Shown: piece by piece, positions 1 to 13,662 of the stretch | How the letters are laid out: each line of letters starts with the position of its first letter | Position numbering within the stretch: position 1 is the first letter of the stretch | NCBI RefSeq assembly: GCF_034190915.1 | Contig: NW_026947503.1 | Coordinates: 24,014,532 to 24,078,531 of the forward strand | Reading direction: 5' to 3' | Source: Cavia porcellus | Lineage: Eukaryota; Chordata; Mammalia; Rodentia; Caviidae | DNA: 64,000 nucleotides | Made by a program: the position numbers and the translations under genes | The notes under the pieces: generated by a model | What the model was told of the DNA's origin: nothing | Databases searched by the model: none | What the model saw: only the letters and a program-made list of their open reading frames with translations

Positions 1-519
1 CATAAAGATATGAGTTTGTGAGTAGGTACATATTTACTACTTATTACAAAGGAAATATTGACTGCAATGTCATAGGATTTTTTGTTGGGTTTGTGGTGGA
101 TTCTAGTGCCTGGAGTTTAGGTAGCTAATATCATCTGGTGATTAAGGGATGGGCATAAGTACAGCGTGAAGGGAAGCCAGCACAGCAGCCTGCCCACAGC
201 AGGCATCTGGTTGATACATGTTGAGAAGTAGGTTGAGAAAGTAGAGTGGAGTTGGACTAGGAAGATCCTCAGAAACCACAGGGAAGGTTCTGTCTAACAG
301 AGAAGAACATGAGGCAAAGAGATCATATTAGAAACTGAAGAAGAGTAGGTAATTTTGCCTGTGTTACGGCAAAGCTGGAAGAGATGGAGGCCTGGACTGT
401 GAACACCAGGACAGGGCATGTTTGCCGTTATCACATGGTGTGCTCTGTGTATAAGCAGGAGCTGTTGTAGAAATGGAGGGAAACAGTGAGAAACAACACC
501 TTAAAACTAAGGGGCCTTA

Positions 520-606
520 GAACTGGGGATTTAGCTCAGCAGCACAAGTGCCTGCCTGGGAAGTGCAAAGTCATGAATTTGGTCCCTGGTACCAAATAAA
601 TAAAGG
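520..606 (+). mobile_element. ID-type SINE
   Basis: Typical tRNA-derived ID body: CTGGGGATTTAGCTCAGCAG, then GTGCCTGCCTGG, and the B-box-like end TTTGGTCCCTGGTACC, with an AAATAAATAAA tail. Confidence 0.85.
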
Positions 607-2744
607 CATTGATACCGATAAAAGATACATGGATTGGATGGCTCAGTCCTAGATAGTTTAGAGAAATGCAAAGAGATATTCTGACGGAGTATAGGTTTTA
701 GAAAAAGCATATGGTTGCCTTTCAGCTGTCTTGACTTGGAACAGCTTACGAGATTCCTTGGTGAAGATTTCCTGGGGTCATGGGACTGCAGCTGGAGTGA
801 GGCTGGGCTGAGAAAGCAGATGTGGGAATCAGCAGGTACAGGAAATGCCACAATGAAGGCTGTGTGTGGAGACAGAGGACAGAGTAAAGAGGAGTAAGGA
901 GGGAAGCTTGAGTTCAGGAAATCTCAGCCAAAGAGGATGGGAGGAGAAGAGGACCTGGTCTGGGTAAATGACTGACTACGTCTTTAGCATCATTTACATC
1001 TGGGAAGAGTTGTAATCACGTTACAAGAAGCATGTTCAGGTTGAAACTTTCCAGCTTGGGTGTCCCAGATGTGATATTGGTTTGATCTTTCATCTGCACC
1101 TCTAGATACACATACTTTCCACTTTTTTACCTCTTGCCCCTGGAGGCACACACATGCCAGTAGGGCTCCTCTGCCTTGTGGCTCCCCTTCTGCAAGGTTG
1201 CGATAAACTGACTCTGACCTTGACTAAACGTCATTGTCTGCGTAAAGTGACCTGCTCAATACATTTTTCTCCTACTGGGCTAGATTATCTTTCATCCCCG
1301 TAAGAAAGTGGAGGTTTTCCTTGGGCTGTTGTGCCAAATGACCACAGGCTGGAGGACTACATATTCCTGCCAGATTGAACCACTGGTGGTACATGCAAAC
1401 TACCCCATTAGGCAGCTTGTACCCAGGTGGCATATGCATGACTGTCTGGTACCAACAGATGGGAGAGTCACATATGTACCATCAGTGGTTCAGAGCCACC
1501 CAGTCGCATACAAATTCCAGCCCATTGTGAATGTGGTTAAGTAACAAATTTACTCTCTCACAGTTTAAGAGACCAGAAGTGTGAAATCCATATGTCATCA
1601 GAATTAGTTGCTTCTGGAAGCATTGAGGGAACTGTCCCATGCCTGCCTCCTAGCTGCGAATGGTTGTAGCAGTCTTTGGGATTCCTTGATTTGTAGAGGT
1701 ATCCTCACTCTGTCTCCACCTTTATATGTCCACCTTCTCTGTGTCCTTTTTGATCTCATAAAGACCTGTTGTTAGATTTAGGGCTTACTCTAACACAGTG
1801 TGATCTCACACCAACCCTCATTACTTCTGCCCACATCCTATTTGCAAGTGACATCGTCTTCTAAGGTTATAGGGTGAACGTGAATCTTTTGGATGGGGCA
1901 CTGTTCAGCCTCACAGCTCTGCTGTGCAGTCAGCTCAAGCTCCGGTGCTTGACTCATCGTTCCCCTGCCCCAAACAGTTTCCACTTAAATTACCCTAATT
2001 CTAGTATGCCCTCCCTTTTGGTTGGGAGTCTAAGTATAAATTTCCTTTTAGAATTATTTCTTACCTTTTGTATAAGAACTAATTTATTATTGCTCCCTTT
2101 GGGGGCTCAATTTTCAGGAAACTTCAGTGTTCAGCAGTAGAAGCTCTGTGTGGTTTAAATTTTTTCCTATATTAATATTTATAGTGAATAACTCTTTTGT
2201 TCTCATTTTACATGCCTTTAATGAATTATTTTAGAAGATGTGAAATTGGGTAAGTTAGTAAGACAATTGCTGGTTTTCCAATCTTTCTCTCTAGTGCCAA
2301 ATAAAATTTGAGCATCTGTTTTTCACTATTTGAGAGATGTTCTACACAGTGGCTAATCAAAAGCATTGTGTTTTTAGTCCATGTTGGTTATGACTGAATA
2401 TTGAGTTTTTCCTGTGTTTGTATACAATTGTGATAACCCAAATGTGTGAGGATGATGTGTGACAGCATGGTTAATACATCCCTGGCATCAGGCCCAGGAA
2501 TGGCTACTCTCATCCTTCTGGCCACCTCTTAATCTCATATCTAGTTTGAGGATGTTATCATGTGATCCGTTGGAAAAAGCAGAGAAAAATAATGGCCAAC
2601 TCATTGTTTTCAATTCCTAACAGCTTGAATGTGGCCCAGAGTTCCATGCTTTCCCACTTCTCTTTCTGTCTCACCAGGGAGCTTTCCAGTATTACCAAGA
2701 TATCTGTCATTTTTTATAGAAATGTAGAGCTGGCAAGAAGTACT

Positions 2745-2830
2745 ACATAATGGCCATCTGATTCAATTAGTTTTAACTCTCTCATTTTGCAGTGAGGAAA
2801 TGAATGCCCAGAGAGGTGAGTCTAACCACC
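2745..2830 (-). mobile_element. MIR fragment
   Basis: CTCTCATTTTGCAGTGAGGA and AATGAATGCCCAGAGAGGT fit the reverse MIR core. Confidence 0.5.
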
Positions 2831-3589
2831 CCATTGCCCCACAGTGCGTTCACTGTGGCAAGCAGGGCAGTCTAGACTTTTTGCCTTCTGCGACGGTGTC
2901 TTTGCCATATGTGACCTTGACAAGGTCTGAGCAGCACGAAGAGCGAGTGCAATGTAAGTTTAGAGAGAGAGGAGACAACTGCTTGTTTGGCAGAGAGAGC
3001 CAGAAAAGGTATCAAAGACAGAGGAAAATTTGAGATAGACCTGAAGTGTGAGTAGAGGTTAGATAGGTTCTGTTTCCCATGGGGCAGGCAACAAGACATC
3101 CCATACTTCAGTTAGGCTGCCATTTGGGAGAATTCGTCTTGGAATGTGATGTAGAAGTGCCACTTTCCGGCACTTCTAAGGCACACCTTACTTAATTTTA
3201 TGGTCAACTTAATCTAGGCACAAGAGGAAGACCATAGTGGTTAATTAAGAAAAATCACAGCTGAGTTACGGGGGAAAAAATGGTATTCTAAGAGCAGATT
3301 CTACTTACTACTAATAATGGCAAACTTTTACTGAGGAAAATGTTTTTGAATGGCATAAATCTCAACTATAGTATTAAGAAAACGTGTGTATAACTAGAAT
3401 TTAATTTTAGAAATCTAGTTTCTTGAAGTTATTCCAGAGATACGTAAGTCTACAAAACTACAGCATGGGAACTGTAAAGATTGATTATGCTGAGACCCCA
3501 TGTATATATATTTAGCTGTCAAAATTTAGTAATCTTTGGTAATTTTTTCCACTTCTGGGATTCTGTTCTGTCGGTGAGTTAGCAACTTG

Positions 3590-3700
3590 GCTACGTAATA
3601 TATGTATAGCATACCTTCTGCCAAATCCTGGAAAATTACAGAGATGAACAAGACAAGCTTCTTGCCTTCTAGGAGCTCATCATCTGGTTGAAATGACAAG
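3590..3700. mobile_element. L2-like LINE fragment
   Basis: GATGAACAAGACAAGCTTC and TTGCCTTCTAGGAGCTCATC resemble the L2 3' end. Confidence 0.45.
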
Positions 3701-4159
3701 CATGTCAACGAAGAAAAGCTGAAAGAACAGAAAATGTTTTATAGAGGGCATCTGCAGGGCTGGGCCGGTGAGTGGAGAGTGAGCTACAGAGCTGAGGTCT
3801 GCTAGGAATATTTAAACATTTGGTGTGAGTGGGTCACAGTGGAGAACGATAGAAAAAGCCTGAAGAGTTAAGTGGGGCCATTTGTGCTCTGCAAAGGATT
3901 AAGACTTTACTTATAGGCAATGAGAGCCAAGAGATCATTTTACATAGGGTAATAAAATAGATAGTTTGAAAATATTTGCAACTGGTGAAAGAGGGAATAA
4001 GATCGGAGGCAGGAAAATGAAGTAAGAGGCTGGGAAATGGGTGAAGGTGAGAGAGTTTAAGGTCTGAACTAAAGTAGCTGGCTGCAGAGATGGAGAAGAT
4101 GGAGGCCAGAGACATACTCTGGTGTCATTTCGGGACTACAGGAATTGAAGAGTAATATA

Positions 4160-4362
4160 ATTAGGAGCTCAAGTTTTGGAGTTAGGCACAAATTCTAGTT
4201 CTGAGACTTACTGGATATGTGAACTGGTCAGGTTGCTTAACCTCTCCAAACCTCAGTTTATTGACCTGCAAAGGAAGGATGATGCGTATGTGTAATACTA
4301 TGGTTTGGATACTCAGCGGATGCATAACACTTATCACACATAATATATGCTCAGTAAGTCAT
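4160..4362 (+). mobile_element. MIR SINE
   Basis: GAGTTAGGCACAAATTCTAG, then the core TTGCTTAACCTCTCCAAACC and TCAGTTTATTGACCTGCAAA, ending ATATGCTCAGTAAG; nearly full length. Confidence 0.8.
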
Positions 4363-5483
4363 AGCGTTGTTGCTTCTGCTGCCGGTGTTACTCCCAGATA
4401 TCCTGACTTCTGACTCATGTACCCTCAAATTTTCCTTTGAATGTCATTACTGTTTATGGCACTTGGAGGTGAGTATGGGGCACTTGATTCCCACCTGGGA
4501 AATTTACATTGCTATCTCCATGGCCACCAGCTGTACCCAGGCTTTACACAGGACAGGCTGGTCCCTCAAAGAATAAGCACAAACCCTGCCCTTCCAAAAG
4601 AGAGTAAAACAGGTCAGAGCATCATCTGACAAAGAGGGTGCCCGTCTTACACAAGAGAGACAATCTTCTCACTACATTCAAGGGAGCTGTTTGGTGGTCT
4701 CTCTTTCTAAGGGACTTTGTCATTCATTGGTGAAACAGAGTGGGAAGTGTCCTTTGATGGGAGAGACCATGCAGAACTGGAAGGAACTCAGTCTTCCTCC
4801 CTGCCAGTGAGTTAGGACTGTTTGATTTCATAGCCTAGCAACTGAATTGCCGCCAGCTTTCTAGTGCCACGTGCTTACAGCTCCACTCTGGCACGCCTTT
4901 GTTTCTGAAGTGGAATTTATGGCCTTGTCCCTAATGTACATTTTTTAAAAAAGAAATCAGATCCACAAAGCCAAGTTCTTCTGAAGCCTGAGAATTCCAA
5001 AGGCTAGCAGTAGGGTTCAAGTTCACTAAGCAAGTGTTTAGAGCTGCCCTCTGGCTCACCTTTGTTTAGATAAATAATTGAAAGTGTGCCATTTACAGGA
5101 CCCAGGCCCTAGAGGCACACAGAGGAATCTGGCTACAAGCTCCTTAATTAGGAGCAGGAGATAAACAGCAACACAGCTTATTCCTCTCGTGGGACACTGG
5201 CTGGGGCTGGGGAGATTATTTCCCTTGCAAATCATGTTCTTGGTTTGTCCAAATCAGATGATGGCACATGCATGCCTCTCACCCTACACACAAAGCAACA
5301 CATGCTTCCATATCCCACTAGGGGATTGCCAGGAATATAGGGCGGGGACACATATAAGAAGCATGGACTATATGGGAGCCCCAGACTGGGTGCTAAAGGC
5401 AGTGCTACACAAGGCTAGGGCCTGGCCCTGGAGCACAAGTCAGATGGGAGGCCAAAACATGCTTACACTCCAAGGTTTTATTG

Positions 5484-5664
5484 CCCTTGTTGTCAACCTT
5501 GGCTGCTTTTTTTTTAAAAATGCTAAGTCCTGGTTCCATCCCAGAGATTCTGATTTAACTGTTCTGCCATTGAACCTGTCATTGGAGCATAGTCTTTTTT
5601 CATTAAAAAAAATAAAGTTTTTCGTTAGTAAATTCTAGCATGCAGTCAGGATTGAGAATCACTG
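5484..5664 (+). mobile_element. MER5-like hAT DNA transposon
   Basis: TTGTCAACCTTGGCTGC at the left and GATTGAGAATCACTG at the right are the inverted terminal repeats of the MER5 group (CAGTGGTTCTCAACC...). The middle has CCCAGAGATTCTGATTTAA, a hallmark of MER5-type elements. Confidence 0.7.
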
Positions 5665-6299
5665 ATTCCTACCCCTCCCCCAAATATCTTGAGATTAGCA
5701 CAATTGGTAAAATTGTGGATGTTCAGAGGAAGTAAAAATGCCTTGTTGGTGGATGGGAATTCAGAAAAGTGAGGAGGAGAAAGAGGTTAAGCTTAACCCC
5801 AAAGAATAGCCAGACATGCTGGGGTCAAGCTGGGGAGGACTTGTCACACTTCAGCTCGGCAGGTAAAAACCCGAGAGAGGGGTCTCCCTCTCTGCACAGC
5901 TCATCAGCTCCTCACAGCCCTTCAACTCTCCCACTTCATACCAGGCTGCTCACTAGTTTGTTCGATATTCACAGTCCTAATCAATAGCTTAAGAATGACA
6001 GACTAGATTTTTTTTCTCTTTTCTGACCCAGTGTAGCTTTCCTTCTGCTGCCATAGTGATAGGAGGGGCTGTGCTGGCCTCAGAGAACACAGCCCAGCAC
6101 CTGGTCCCAAGACGGTCCATCTGCTGGATGTCTCAGCTCAAGTGTCCTCCCTCAGTGCTTCTGGGCCCTGGGTGGGCTTTGCTCATGAAGAAATAAGGAT
6201 GTCCACATCTGCTTTTCTTCTTATTCACATCTTGTTAGTAAGCAAACTACTCAGAGCCAGACACTGGGCTTCATTCATTAGGGATTGAAACGCTCCATC

Positions 6300-6450
6300 T
6301 AACCCTTCCTCGCCATGTGACCTTGGCCAAGACTGTGAAGCTGTCTGAATCTCCATTTCTTAATCTGTAAAATGGAGATAATTGTAGAAACTACTTTTTC
6401 AGTGGTTCTGAAGGTTCCGTGAAACACACATGATGAAGTGATACTGTCTT
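6300..6450 (+). mobile_element. MIR SINE
   Basis: Core CATGTGACCTTGGCCAAGAC, then ATCTCCATTTCTTAATCTGT and AAAATGGAGATAATTGTAG. Confidence 0.8.
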
Positions 6451-8674
6451 ACCTTGGGACTCATCCCCCTGAAGGAACTGTTGGCAGAGCCTTTTCCCAC
6501 CCTGCTAATATTTACACTGTCACAGAGAAGAGTGGTCTGGCAGTAGTAGAGGAATATGTAGGGGAAGAGAAGGAAGAGCCTAAATATGAAATTTCCTTTT
6601 GCTTTTAGGCTTCTCTCCGCTGAAGTACAGAATGGTACAAGGTCAGGTGCACAGAAGAGGAACAGTAAACACTGGCCACTACTGGTGGCACTTTTCTTTT
6701 TCTGTGATCACAATCCTAGCAGATAAGCCACCCCACTCCCTGTTTCCATGTTTTATTATCTAGGTAGAGATTACTCCTTAGAAAGAAGGGATGGGGCCTT
6801 AGAAGGATTGTATTGACAGTTTTCTACGTGAAATTTCTGTCGTCTCTGGGCCTATACCACCAAAGGCTTTTAGACATTCAGGAGACTATGACCTTCTAGA
6901 GTGAACTACTGTTCTGCCTAGAAAAGATGGTGCGTGCTTCAGTAGACATCAGAAAGCAAACTCTTCCTCCTTTCCCTTTCCACAAAATCATCATTCCCAC
7001 CACAGTGTTTAGGGTTCTTCACCTTAGTATCCTGCCTGAAATTCATACAAAAGTTGCTTCTCTTACAGTCAGTGTCTAAATGGTCAGATCTTCTTAGGAT
7101 GTTCACCTCTCCTCGTGAATGCTTGCTTGACTGTTTCCTAGAACTGAGTAATGGACTCCTCTGTCCCTGGAGGATATGAATGAATGACACTGAACTATGG
7201 CAAGTTTTCAAGGTTACACATACCATTTAATTACATAACACTGTTTGTTTTTTATCTTAAATGTTATTCTTGGGATGAAGGAAGAAGTCTCTCTCCAAAT
7301 TCTGAGAGCCACTTGGCTTTGGAGTACATCAGGAGACCAGATGAGAAGGCATTTCAAAGATTGGGGAGAGGCAAGTTGGTTAATAATATACCAAAAGTGA
7401 TCAACTCCATGAAACAAATGTCTCTTTCTTATCAGCCTTACCACTTGTGCTCTCTAATGGAACCCCAGAGGATTTCATTTGGATGGAAACAAATCCCAGG
7501 GAAAGCCAAACAGAAGACAGAAAGCAGCAAAGTATTTCCAGCGAGTTATGCACTAGAAGTGCCAAAGACACTAGGACTTCCCTGTGATTTAAAGCAAGCT
7601 CACATTTATGGAAAGCATTTTTTCCTACTCCTCTGTTTGGTTGGCTCTGCCTGGTACAGATGGTTTTTTGTTTAAACTTGGGCTCCAATTCTTTCTTGAG
7701 GTTTCCAGTAAATAATTTACTAATGCTATAAAACACTTGGACATTCAACTGTTATTGATAGAATCCAAGTCTCAATATGATTAAAATGTTTATATTTGAA
7801 CCATGTAGTGACTTCTGTCCAAGAAACAGAAATCTAAATTTTTGGTAAAACACACAGCACCCAAGGAGACCTACCTATAGTTAATACCTAACTCAAAAAT
7901 ATTTTACACTGTTGTGTTCAAATATTTGATCTTTTATGACACCAGAACAGCCAGAAAAGAACAGTCTTGATTGCAAATAATAAAGTGCTGTGTGAAGTTC
8001 AAGAATAAAGGAAGATGTGGTTAGGATCCCTGGGGTTACACAGGGAAGCTGTTAGAAATGGAGACAGCCCTAGGAGTAGTTCCTCCTGTCTTCCACATAC
8101 AGGCTCCTCAGTGCCTAGTTTCATCTCCTCATTTTCATTGTATGTCAGTTTATTCTGCTCTGTCCATACTTTTCCTAAATTATGCTATCAAAGCCAACTG
8201 GCCGAATCACTGGGCATTTGTTTGCTTAGGGATGGGAGTGTATGATTGGCTTAGCACCTTGCTGTGTCTTGGGTAAGTGGGTGGATTACCTGGCTCTTCC
8301 CAGGTTCTTTGCCCTAAATGGGCAGGTGTTTTGCCCCATGATACAAAGTCATGGACATCCATGCTATCATCCTGATCAGAAGGAACCACGGGCTGGACAG
8401 CTTTTTTAGAGACTTATGGGCCAAAGACCTCTGGGTCCGGAGATATCTGGCTTAATTAGAGGTTCCTGCTAATACGCCATTGCTGTCCATCACCATGTAA
8501 TAAGTTAAACAGTTCCATATCCTGAGGCCAAAATAGCAGGCACTGTTTCATGCTTTCATCTGTGTTATCTCTCTACCCTGAATGGCCTGCTGAGATCCAA
8601 ATCACATTCCAGAAGAGTTCTCAAACCATGCCAGGCTGAGCCATCCTTTAGAAATTGTTAGTGAACTGACTGCT

Positions 8675-8755
8675 TTTTTTAAAAATGGAAATCGAACTCA
8701 GAACCTTGTACTTGCCAGGCAAGTGTTTATGCCACTGAGCTATATCCCTGGCCCT
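8675..8755 (-). mobile_element. ID-type SINE (reverse)
   Basis: Reverse complement of the ID body: T-rich tail at 8673-8680, then ATCGAACTCAGAACC, CTTGCCAGGCAAGTG and GCCACTGAGCTATATCCC. Confidence 0.8.
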
Positions 8756-9104
8756 GAGTGCTTTTGTGTATCTTGGAAATTTTATTATTTTTAAAACATT
8801 GTTGATAAATATTTCTGATACTGTCCATTCTCAATGGTAGCATAAGTTCTTTTATCTTGTACTTCTATATTTCTCTTAGGCATCTCTCAGTGGCTTGTCC
8901 AAGATCAGTATTCAATTATTATTTGTTGATTCCATTATGGAAAGGTACTGTTTATTCTTTAGTAATTCCTGTATTGCACAGTGCTTCATCATAACCCTTT
9001 AAATATTCACTTAAATTCCCTGAAGTTTAATTTTTGCAGAAAGACAAAAATCATAACCATTAGTATTGTCTATTACCACCATAGTTACTCTTCATTGGGG
9101 ATTT

Positions 9105-9260
9105 AGTATGCATACATACTTTATGGATCTCATTAAATGTTTACAGTAACTCTAATGAATCACATACAGATATCCTTCTTTGCAGAAGACACTGAAATGG
9201 AAGTATATGTGTAACACACATCAGTTAAATGAAATAAGTGGTGACACCAAGTCCTAAACT
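9105..9260 (-). mobile_element. MIR fragment
   Basis: TTTATGGATCTCATTAAATG, ACAGTAACTCTAATGAATC and a GAAGACACTGAAATGGAAG stretch fit a decayed reverse MIR. Confidence 0.45.
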
Positions 9261-9869
9261 CTTACTTGCCTGTTACCCCAATGCCATGCTATTTTTATGC
9301 TCAATACTTTCGGCTCAGTCTGCTCACCTACACATAGAGGACCATTTTGACCACTAAGGAAGGGTACGAAATGAGTGTTCCAGGATAGCTGCTTAGCCTG
9401 AGCAGTGTGGCTCCATGGTCACCAGCCAGCCACTGCGTTCTTGGTTTAGCTGTATCACTAAGCAGTCTCCATCAGCTTGTAGGACCCTGAGAGTCTCCCT
9501 ACTCTTCATCACAGGCAACAGTGCACAGTATCTATACCAGATAAAGCTAAATGTTTTCAGTCTCAGGAGGCAGAAGACAGTAAACATGATACATTTGTCA
9601 TTATTTCCTATGAGAAACATTCCTGAGATTACGCCATGTGCCAGACACTGTTTTGAGTCAGTCCATTGCTTTTGCCAATACCTAATTCTTTTTCTAGTCT
9701 GTAATACAGAAAATGAGGAAGCAAGGAAGAATGAGAGCCCACGGGAGACCGGAGGAGATAGAGTGAAAGGGAAAGAAGAGTGGAAAAAGCCATAAACCTT
9801 ATTTTTATAAATAGTATCTTGGATAGGTTCTTCCCAAGGAAAGAATTCTAGCCAAATTCAATTGTAAGA

Positions 9870-9965
9870 ATAAACTGAGCATCTGTGATCATTCAGACAC
9901 TGGGCTGAGTGCTCAAAAGAACTAAGGTTCAGCCCCTACCGTCTAGCAGTTTATGGTTAGTGTAG
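9870..9965. mobile_element. L2-like LINE fragment
   Basis: CTGAGCATCTGTGATCATTC, CACTGGGCTGAGTGCTCAAA and CAGCCCCTACCGTCTAGCAG resemble the common 3' end of L2 elements. Confidence 0.5.
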
Positions 9966-10395
9966 GATAGCGGAGATGTGTGTGTCCTCCCATAACCTAG
10001 AAGACACTTTTCAGAAAGCCATCTTTGATCACAGAGCTCTAACCATAGTTGTTGGAGATCAGACTTACTACTCTGACACACTCTTGAAATTTTCAGAAAC
10101 AATAAATGACCCATATTCTATATTGGACTCAATAGTAAAGGGCAGCCCCTTCCTTCTCATTATTGTATGGTCTAGCTATCAAGGAGCTAAATTGTTTTAA
10201 GTGTAAGTCCAGCCCATGCTCTGGTCTCCTCATGCTCTCCAGTCCTGGACCTTGGAAGCCCTTGTTGAGTTTACTCACACATCGATCCACATGAGACACC
10301 CACTGGAGTTGATTTGGCCAGAGGTTATTACCATCAGAGAACTGCGGGTGCCAGAAGAACTGGGGCCTCTGTGTTCCCTCCTTACACTGTTTGGA

Positions 10396-10525
10396 CTGAC
10401 TCTGGGGGCTGAGGCCGGAGGATCATAAATTTAAGGCCTGCCGGAGTAACCTAGTGTCAAAATAAATAAATAACAAAGCTGAAGCTGTATCCCAGGCTCC
10501 CCGGGTGCAGTCCTCAGTACCTCAA
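10396..10525 (+). mobile_element. B1-dID SINE, degenerate
   Basis: A diverged B1 part (GGGGGCTGAGGCCGGAGGAT) is followed by AAATAAATAAATAA and a degenerate ID part ending GTGCAGTCCTCAGTACC. The two-part structure fits the B1-dID family. Confidence 0.6.
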
Positions 10526-11949
10526 ATGCCTGTGTACATATAGAGAAACCTACTGCACGTGTCATCTAAAGATACACAAGTCCTTATTCCCTTCCCACGT
10601 GTTTGCAATGCATTTGCAAATCCTATCTTCTTACCTGTACCAACTTCTGGAATGATCAAAGACTAATTTATTAATCATTTCTAATTCTTGCTCCTCTCCC
10701 CCCTCCCAGGACTGTAAGTATATTTTTTATTTTAGCCTCTATTTCCTTTTATAAAGAAAAAGAAATGCTTAATAAGACATTTGCTACTTCAAGTTTGTGT
10801 AAAACTATTGCTTGGAGTCAAAACTTTTTTGAGTTGAGGGAGACCTGCCTGTCACATTAGTTCAAGGACCACTTTTTTTCCTGAAGTAAGAGAGTGATTT
10901 GCTCAAGATCATAGAACCACTCTGATGTTACTTCTCTCCTTTGTCTCTGGCTTAAGTCCTATGCCCAGTTCTTCCTGAAGGTCATGTCCCCAAATTGTGT
11001 CCGGGCAGTGGCTCAGCTGCATCTGTTAAAGACAAGCTCAGCATATCTCCACACCATCTCACCCTAAGGCCTCAAGTTTTTAAAATACATTTAAACAGAA
11101 TATAATACCTTCTAGCTGTCCCCAAATCTGCGCTCTAGATATCCTTTATTGAATTTAATCCATGTTGACTTATGACAGTCTCATCTGTTAGGAGCACTGC
11201 TAAAAATACGTCTCCAGACCTGGACTTCTCTAATTTTCTTGCATTTTCTTCCACTATTAGGAAGTTTTATAGATTTCACCTCCAAAAAATTTTTAAAAGC
11301 CTACCTTCATTTGTAATTCCCACTAATTTATTTGATACTTTCTTATACTCTAAGATGTAGTATGTTAGTCACCTTTTTAAACCATTGTTTCTGTAGTCTT
11401 TTTTTCCTGCCTTTTCTCTCACCACATACAGTGGTTTTCATGAGCTACATATTAACTAAATTCAGGTTTGGGAAATATGCTGAAGGTTGTCTAAGGATAT
11501 TTTAAACCAGAGCTTCAGGAAAGTATACCTAGAAAGAAGCTGAGATTGCATGGGAGAAAAACTGTATTGGAACTAGAACTTAGGGGTGACCCTAACGACT
11601 TCAGGTACCCCATAGAAGGTGGTTCCTTATGTGGACCCTGACACCTGTGTCTGGGGCAGGACAGCTTCAACATGCTCCATGTTTGTTTGGTTCCTTAGTA
11701 TAATTCCGTCTATATTAAGAGAACACATTGTATGTCTGCTGTGATGCTTTGAATGCTCTAATTTGTTTGTCCCTTGCTACCACCTGTATTTCTCCATATT
11801 TTCATTCACAGGTAGGTATGAATCTTATTCATCTGTCTCTCAGGAAAGGCAGCTTCTGGAGCGCAGCAGCCTGGGTTTGCCTCACAACTAGAGTAGCGAG
11901 TTAGTTGAGTGTTGGGTGCTTTCTTTTTTCTATCTGTAAGGGGGGGTTT

Positions 11950-12132
11950 GGTGAAGCCTGACATGGTGATACTTGTGATCCCAGCTACTCAGAAAGCTGA
12001 GGCAGGAAGAAGACAATTCAAGGCCTACCTGAAAAAGTTAGTGAGACCTTGTCTCTTAAGTACGTTAATTAATTAGTGAGGCTAGAAGCATAGTTCAGTG
12101 CTCCCTGGGTTTGGTTCCTAACACTGGGGCGG
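11950..12132 (+). mobile_element. B1-dID SINE
   Basis: B1 part GATCCCAGCTACTCAGAAAG and GAGACCTTGTCTC, then AT-rich linker and an ID-like part (GGCTAGAAGCATAGTTCAGT ... GGTTTGGTTCC). A G run with A tail follows. Confidence 0.75.
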
Positions 12133-13551
12133 GGGGGAGGAAAAAATTATTATGAGAATTAACTAATTCATGGAAATGCATAGCTTTGTGTATAATTAGT
12201 TCTCAATTAAGTGTAGGTTGAATTAAGTCAAATTTTATGCTTTTGGCTTTAAATAATCTGAATTAAAGTTTATAATGCAGTTTTGGGTTATTGTTTATAA
12301 AATTCTGTAAATATTTTATAAATAGAAATCCTACTTCTAGTGTTTGAATTTCCCTTTAGGCCTAAGTTAATATCCTTTTCTTTAAGGGTTTTATGTGTGT
12401 GTACAATGGGATGTGCCACGTCATGACTGAATAGTCTGTGGGAGACGACCACTGACCAGTTCTGTCTTTTAAAGCCAATGTAAGTGAAAGCTCTCGGACT
12501 TCCTCGGTGAATCCCTAAGAGACTGACCTCTGGGCAAAAATTTGAGTCAGCAGATCGCATTTGCATATCCCTCTGGAAGTGTCTCATGTACTGGTGAAGT
12601 GCAGGAAAATGCGACTCAGCGCCAGTGAAATTCTGCCCACTGTGCGGTGAAAATAAAGTCCGGAGCCCTGTCAAAGCAGAACATCCTTCAGCTCTGGATA
12701 ATTTACAAGGAAGGTTCCAGGCATTTCCATTTCAAGGCTCAGCATTTTGTAAGGTCAGAGGACCCCATGCTCAAAGTTATTACTGGAGCAGATGAAATAC
12801 AGGCTGTCTTCTCTGGGCCCCTTTTGGCTTGCTAATTGTGCTTATCAGTAGCCCTTTCCCCCAAGGGATCCAATTCCTTTCATCATTTTTGGCTTCAAAT
12901 GTGTATTCAGCTCCAATAACTGAAACCAAAAATAACAGTTTAAACAACATGGAATTTTTTTCCCCGATTGCACAAAACTGTCAGGTGTCCTTGGCCTGCA
13001 TGGTGACTGAGTAGTATCTTAGACTCAGGTTTCTTGGGCGTTCGTTACCCCTCATCCACTACTGACCTGGCAGTGTACACTGCCGCTGTTCCATTCCCAT
13101 CGTGGAAAGATGGAAAAGAGGAGGATGGAGCATGTGCCCTTCCACTCAAGGGAACCACCTAAAAGTCACAAACCTCATGGCTTTGCAGAATCTGCTCGCC
13201 AGGTTAATTCATGAGACCATACCTGGTGGGAGGAAATACTGGGAAATGTTCCTTTTATTGTTTATGCATCCAGCTGTCATTTGGATTTTTGTTACTGTAA
13301 AAAAGAAAAAAGGAAAAAAAAAAGTAGATGCAAGGAAACAGCTGTCACAATAGTGACTAGGAAATGTAGTTAAGGAGGGGTAATTTGGGACTTTGAGGAA
13401 CAAAAAATAAAAGGAATTATTTAAAAACAGGTTTGTGGATAACTGTTAGAGCTCTAGCTATATTTAGGATTGCTATTCTTCCCTTCCTTGGCAGTGAGAA
13501 ATTAACTTTTTCTGTTTTTTTTTTTTTTTTTATCCTTTAAAATCCATTTTA

Positions 13552-13662
13552 GGGCTGGGGATTTAGCTCAGTGGTATAAATGTCTGCTTAGCAAATGTGA
13601 GGTTGTGAGTCTGATCCCCGGTACAAATAAACAAACAAATAAATAAGTGAAAAATAAATAAA
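13552..13662 (+). mobile_element. ID SINE with target-site duplication
   Basis: Body GGGCTGGGGATTTAGCTCAG ... CTGATCCCCGGTAC with a long AAATAAAC/AAATAAAT tail. Flanks AAATCCATTTTA (13540-13551) and AAATCTATTTTA (13661-13672) match at 11 of 12 positions. Confidence 0.9.

Noticed and set aside
5189..5638. 149-codon open frame in intron 3
   Set aside because: No domain, no start context, and its 3' half lies in an MER5-like transposon.
7184..7675. 163-codon open frame in intron 3
   Set aside because: Low-complexity composition typical of chance frames, no recognised domain, no splice signals.
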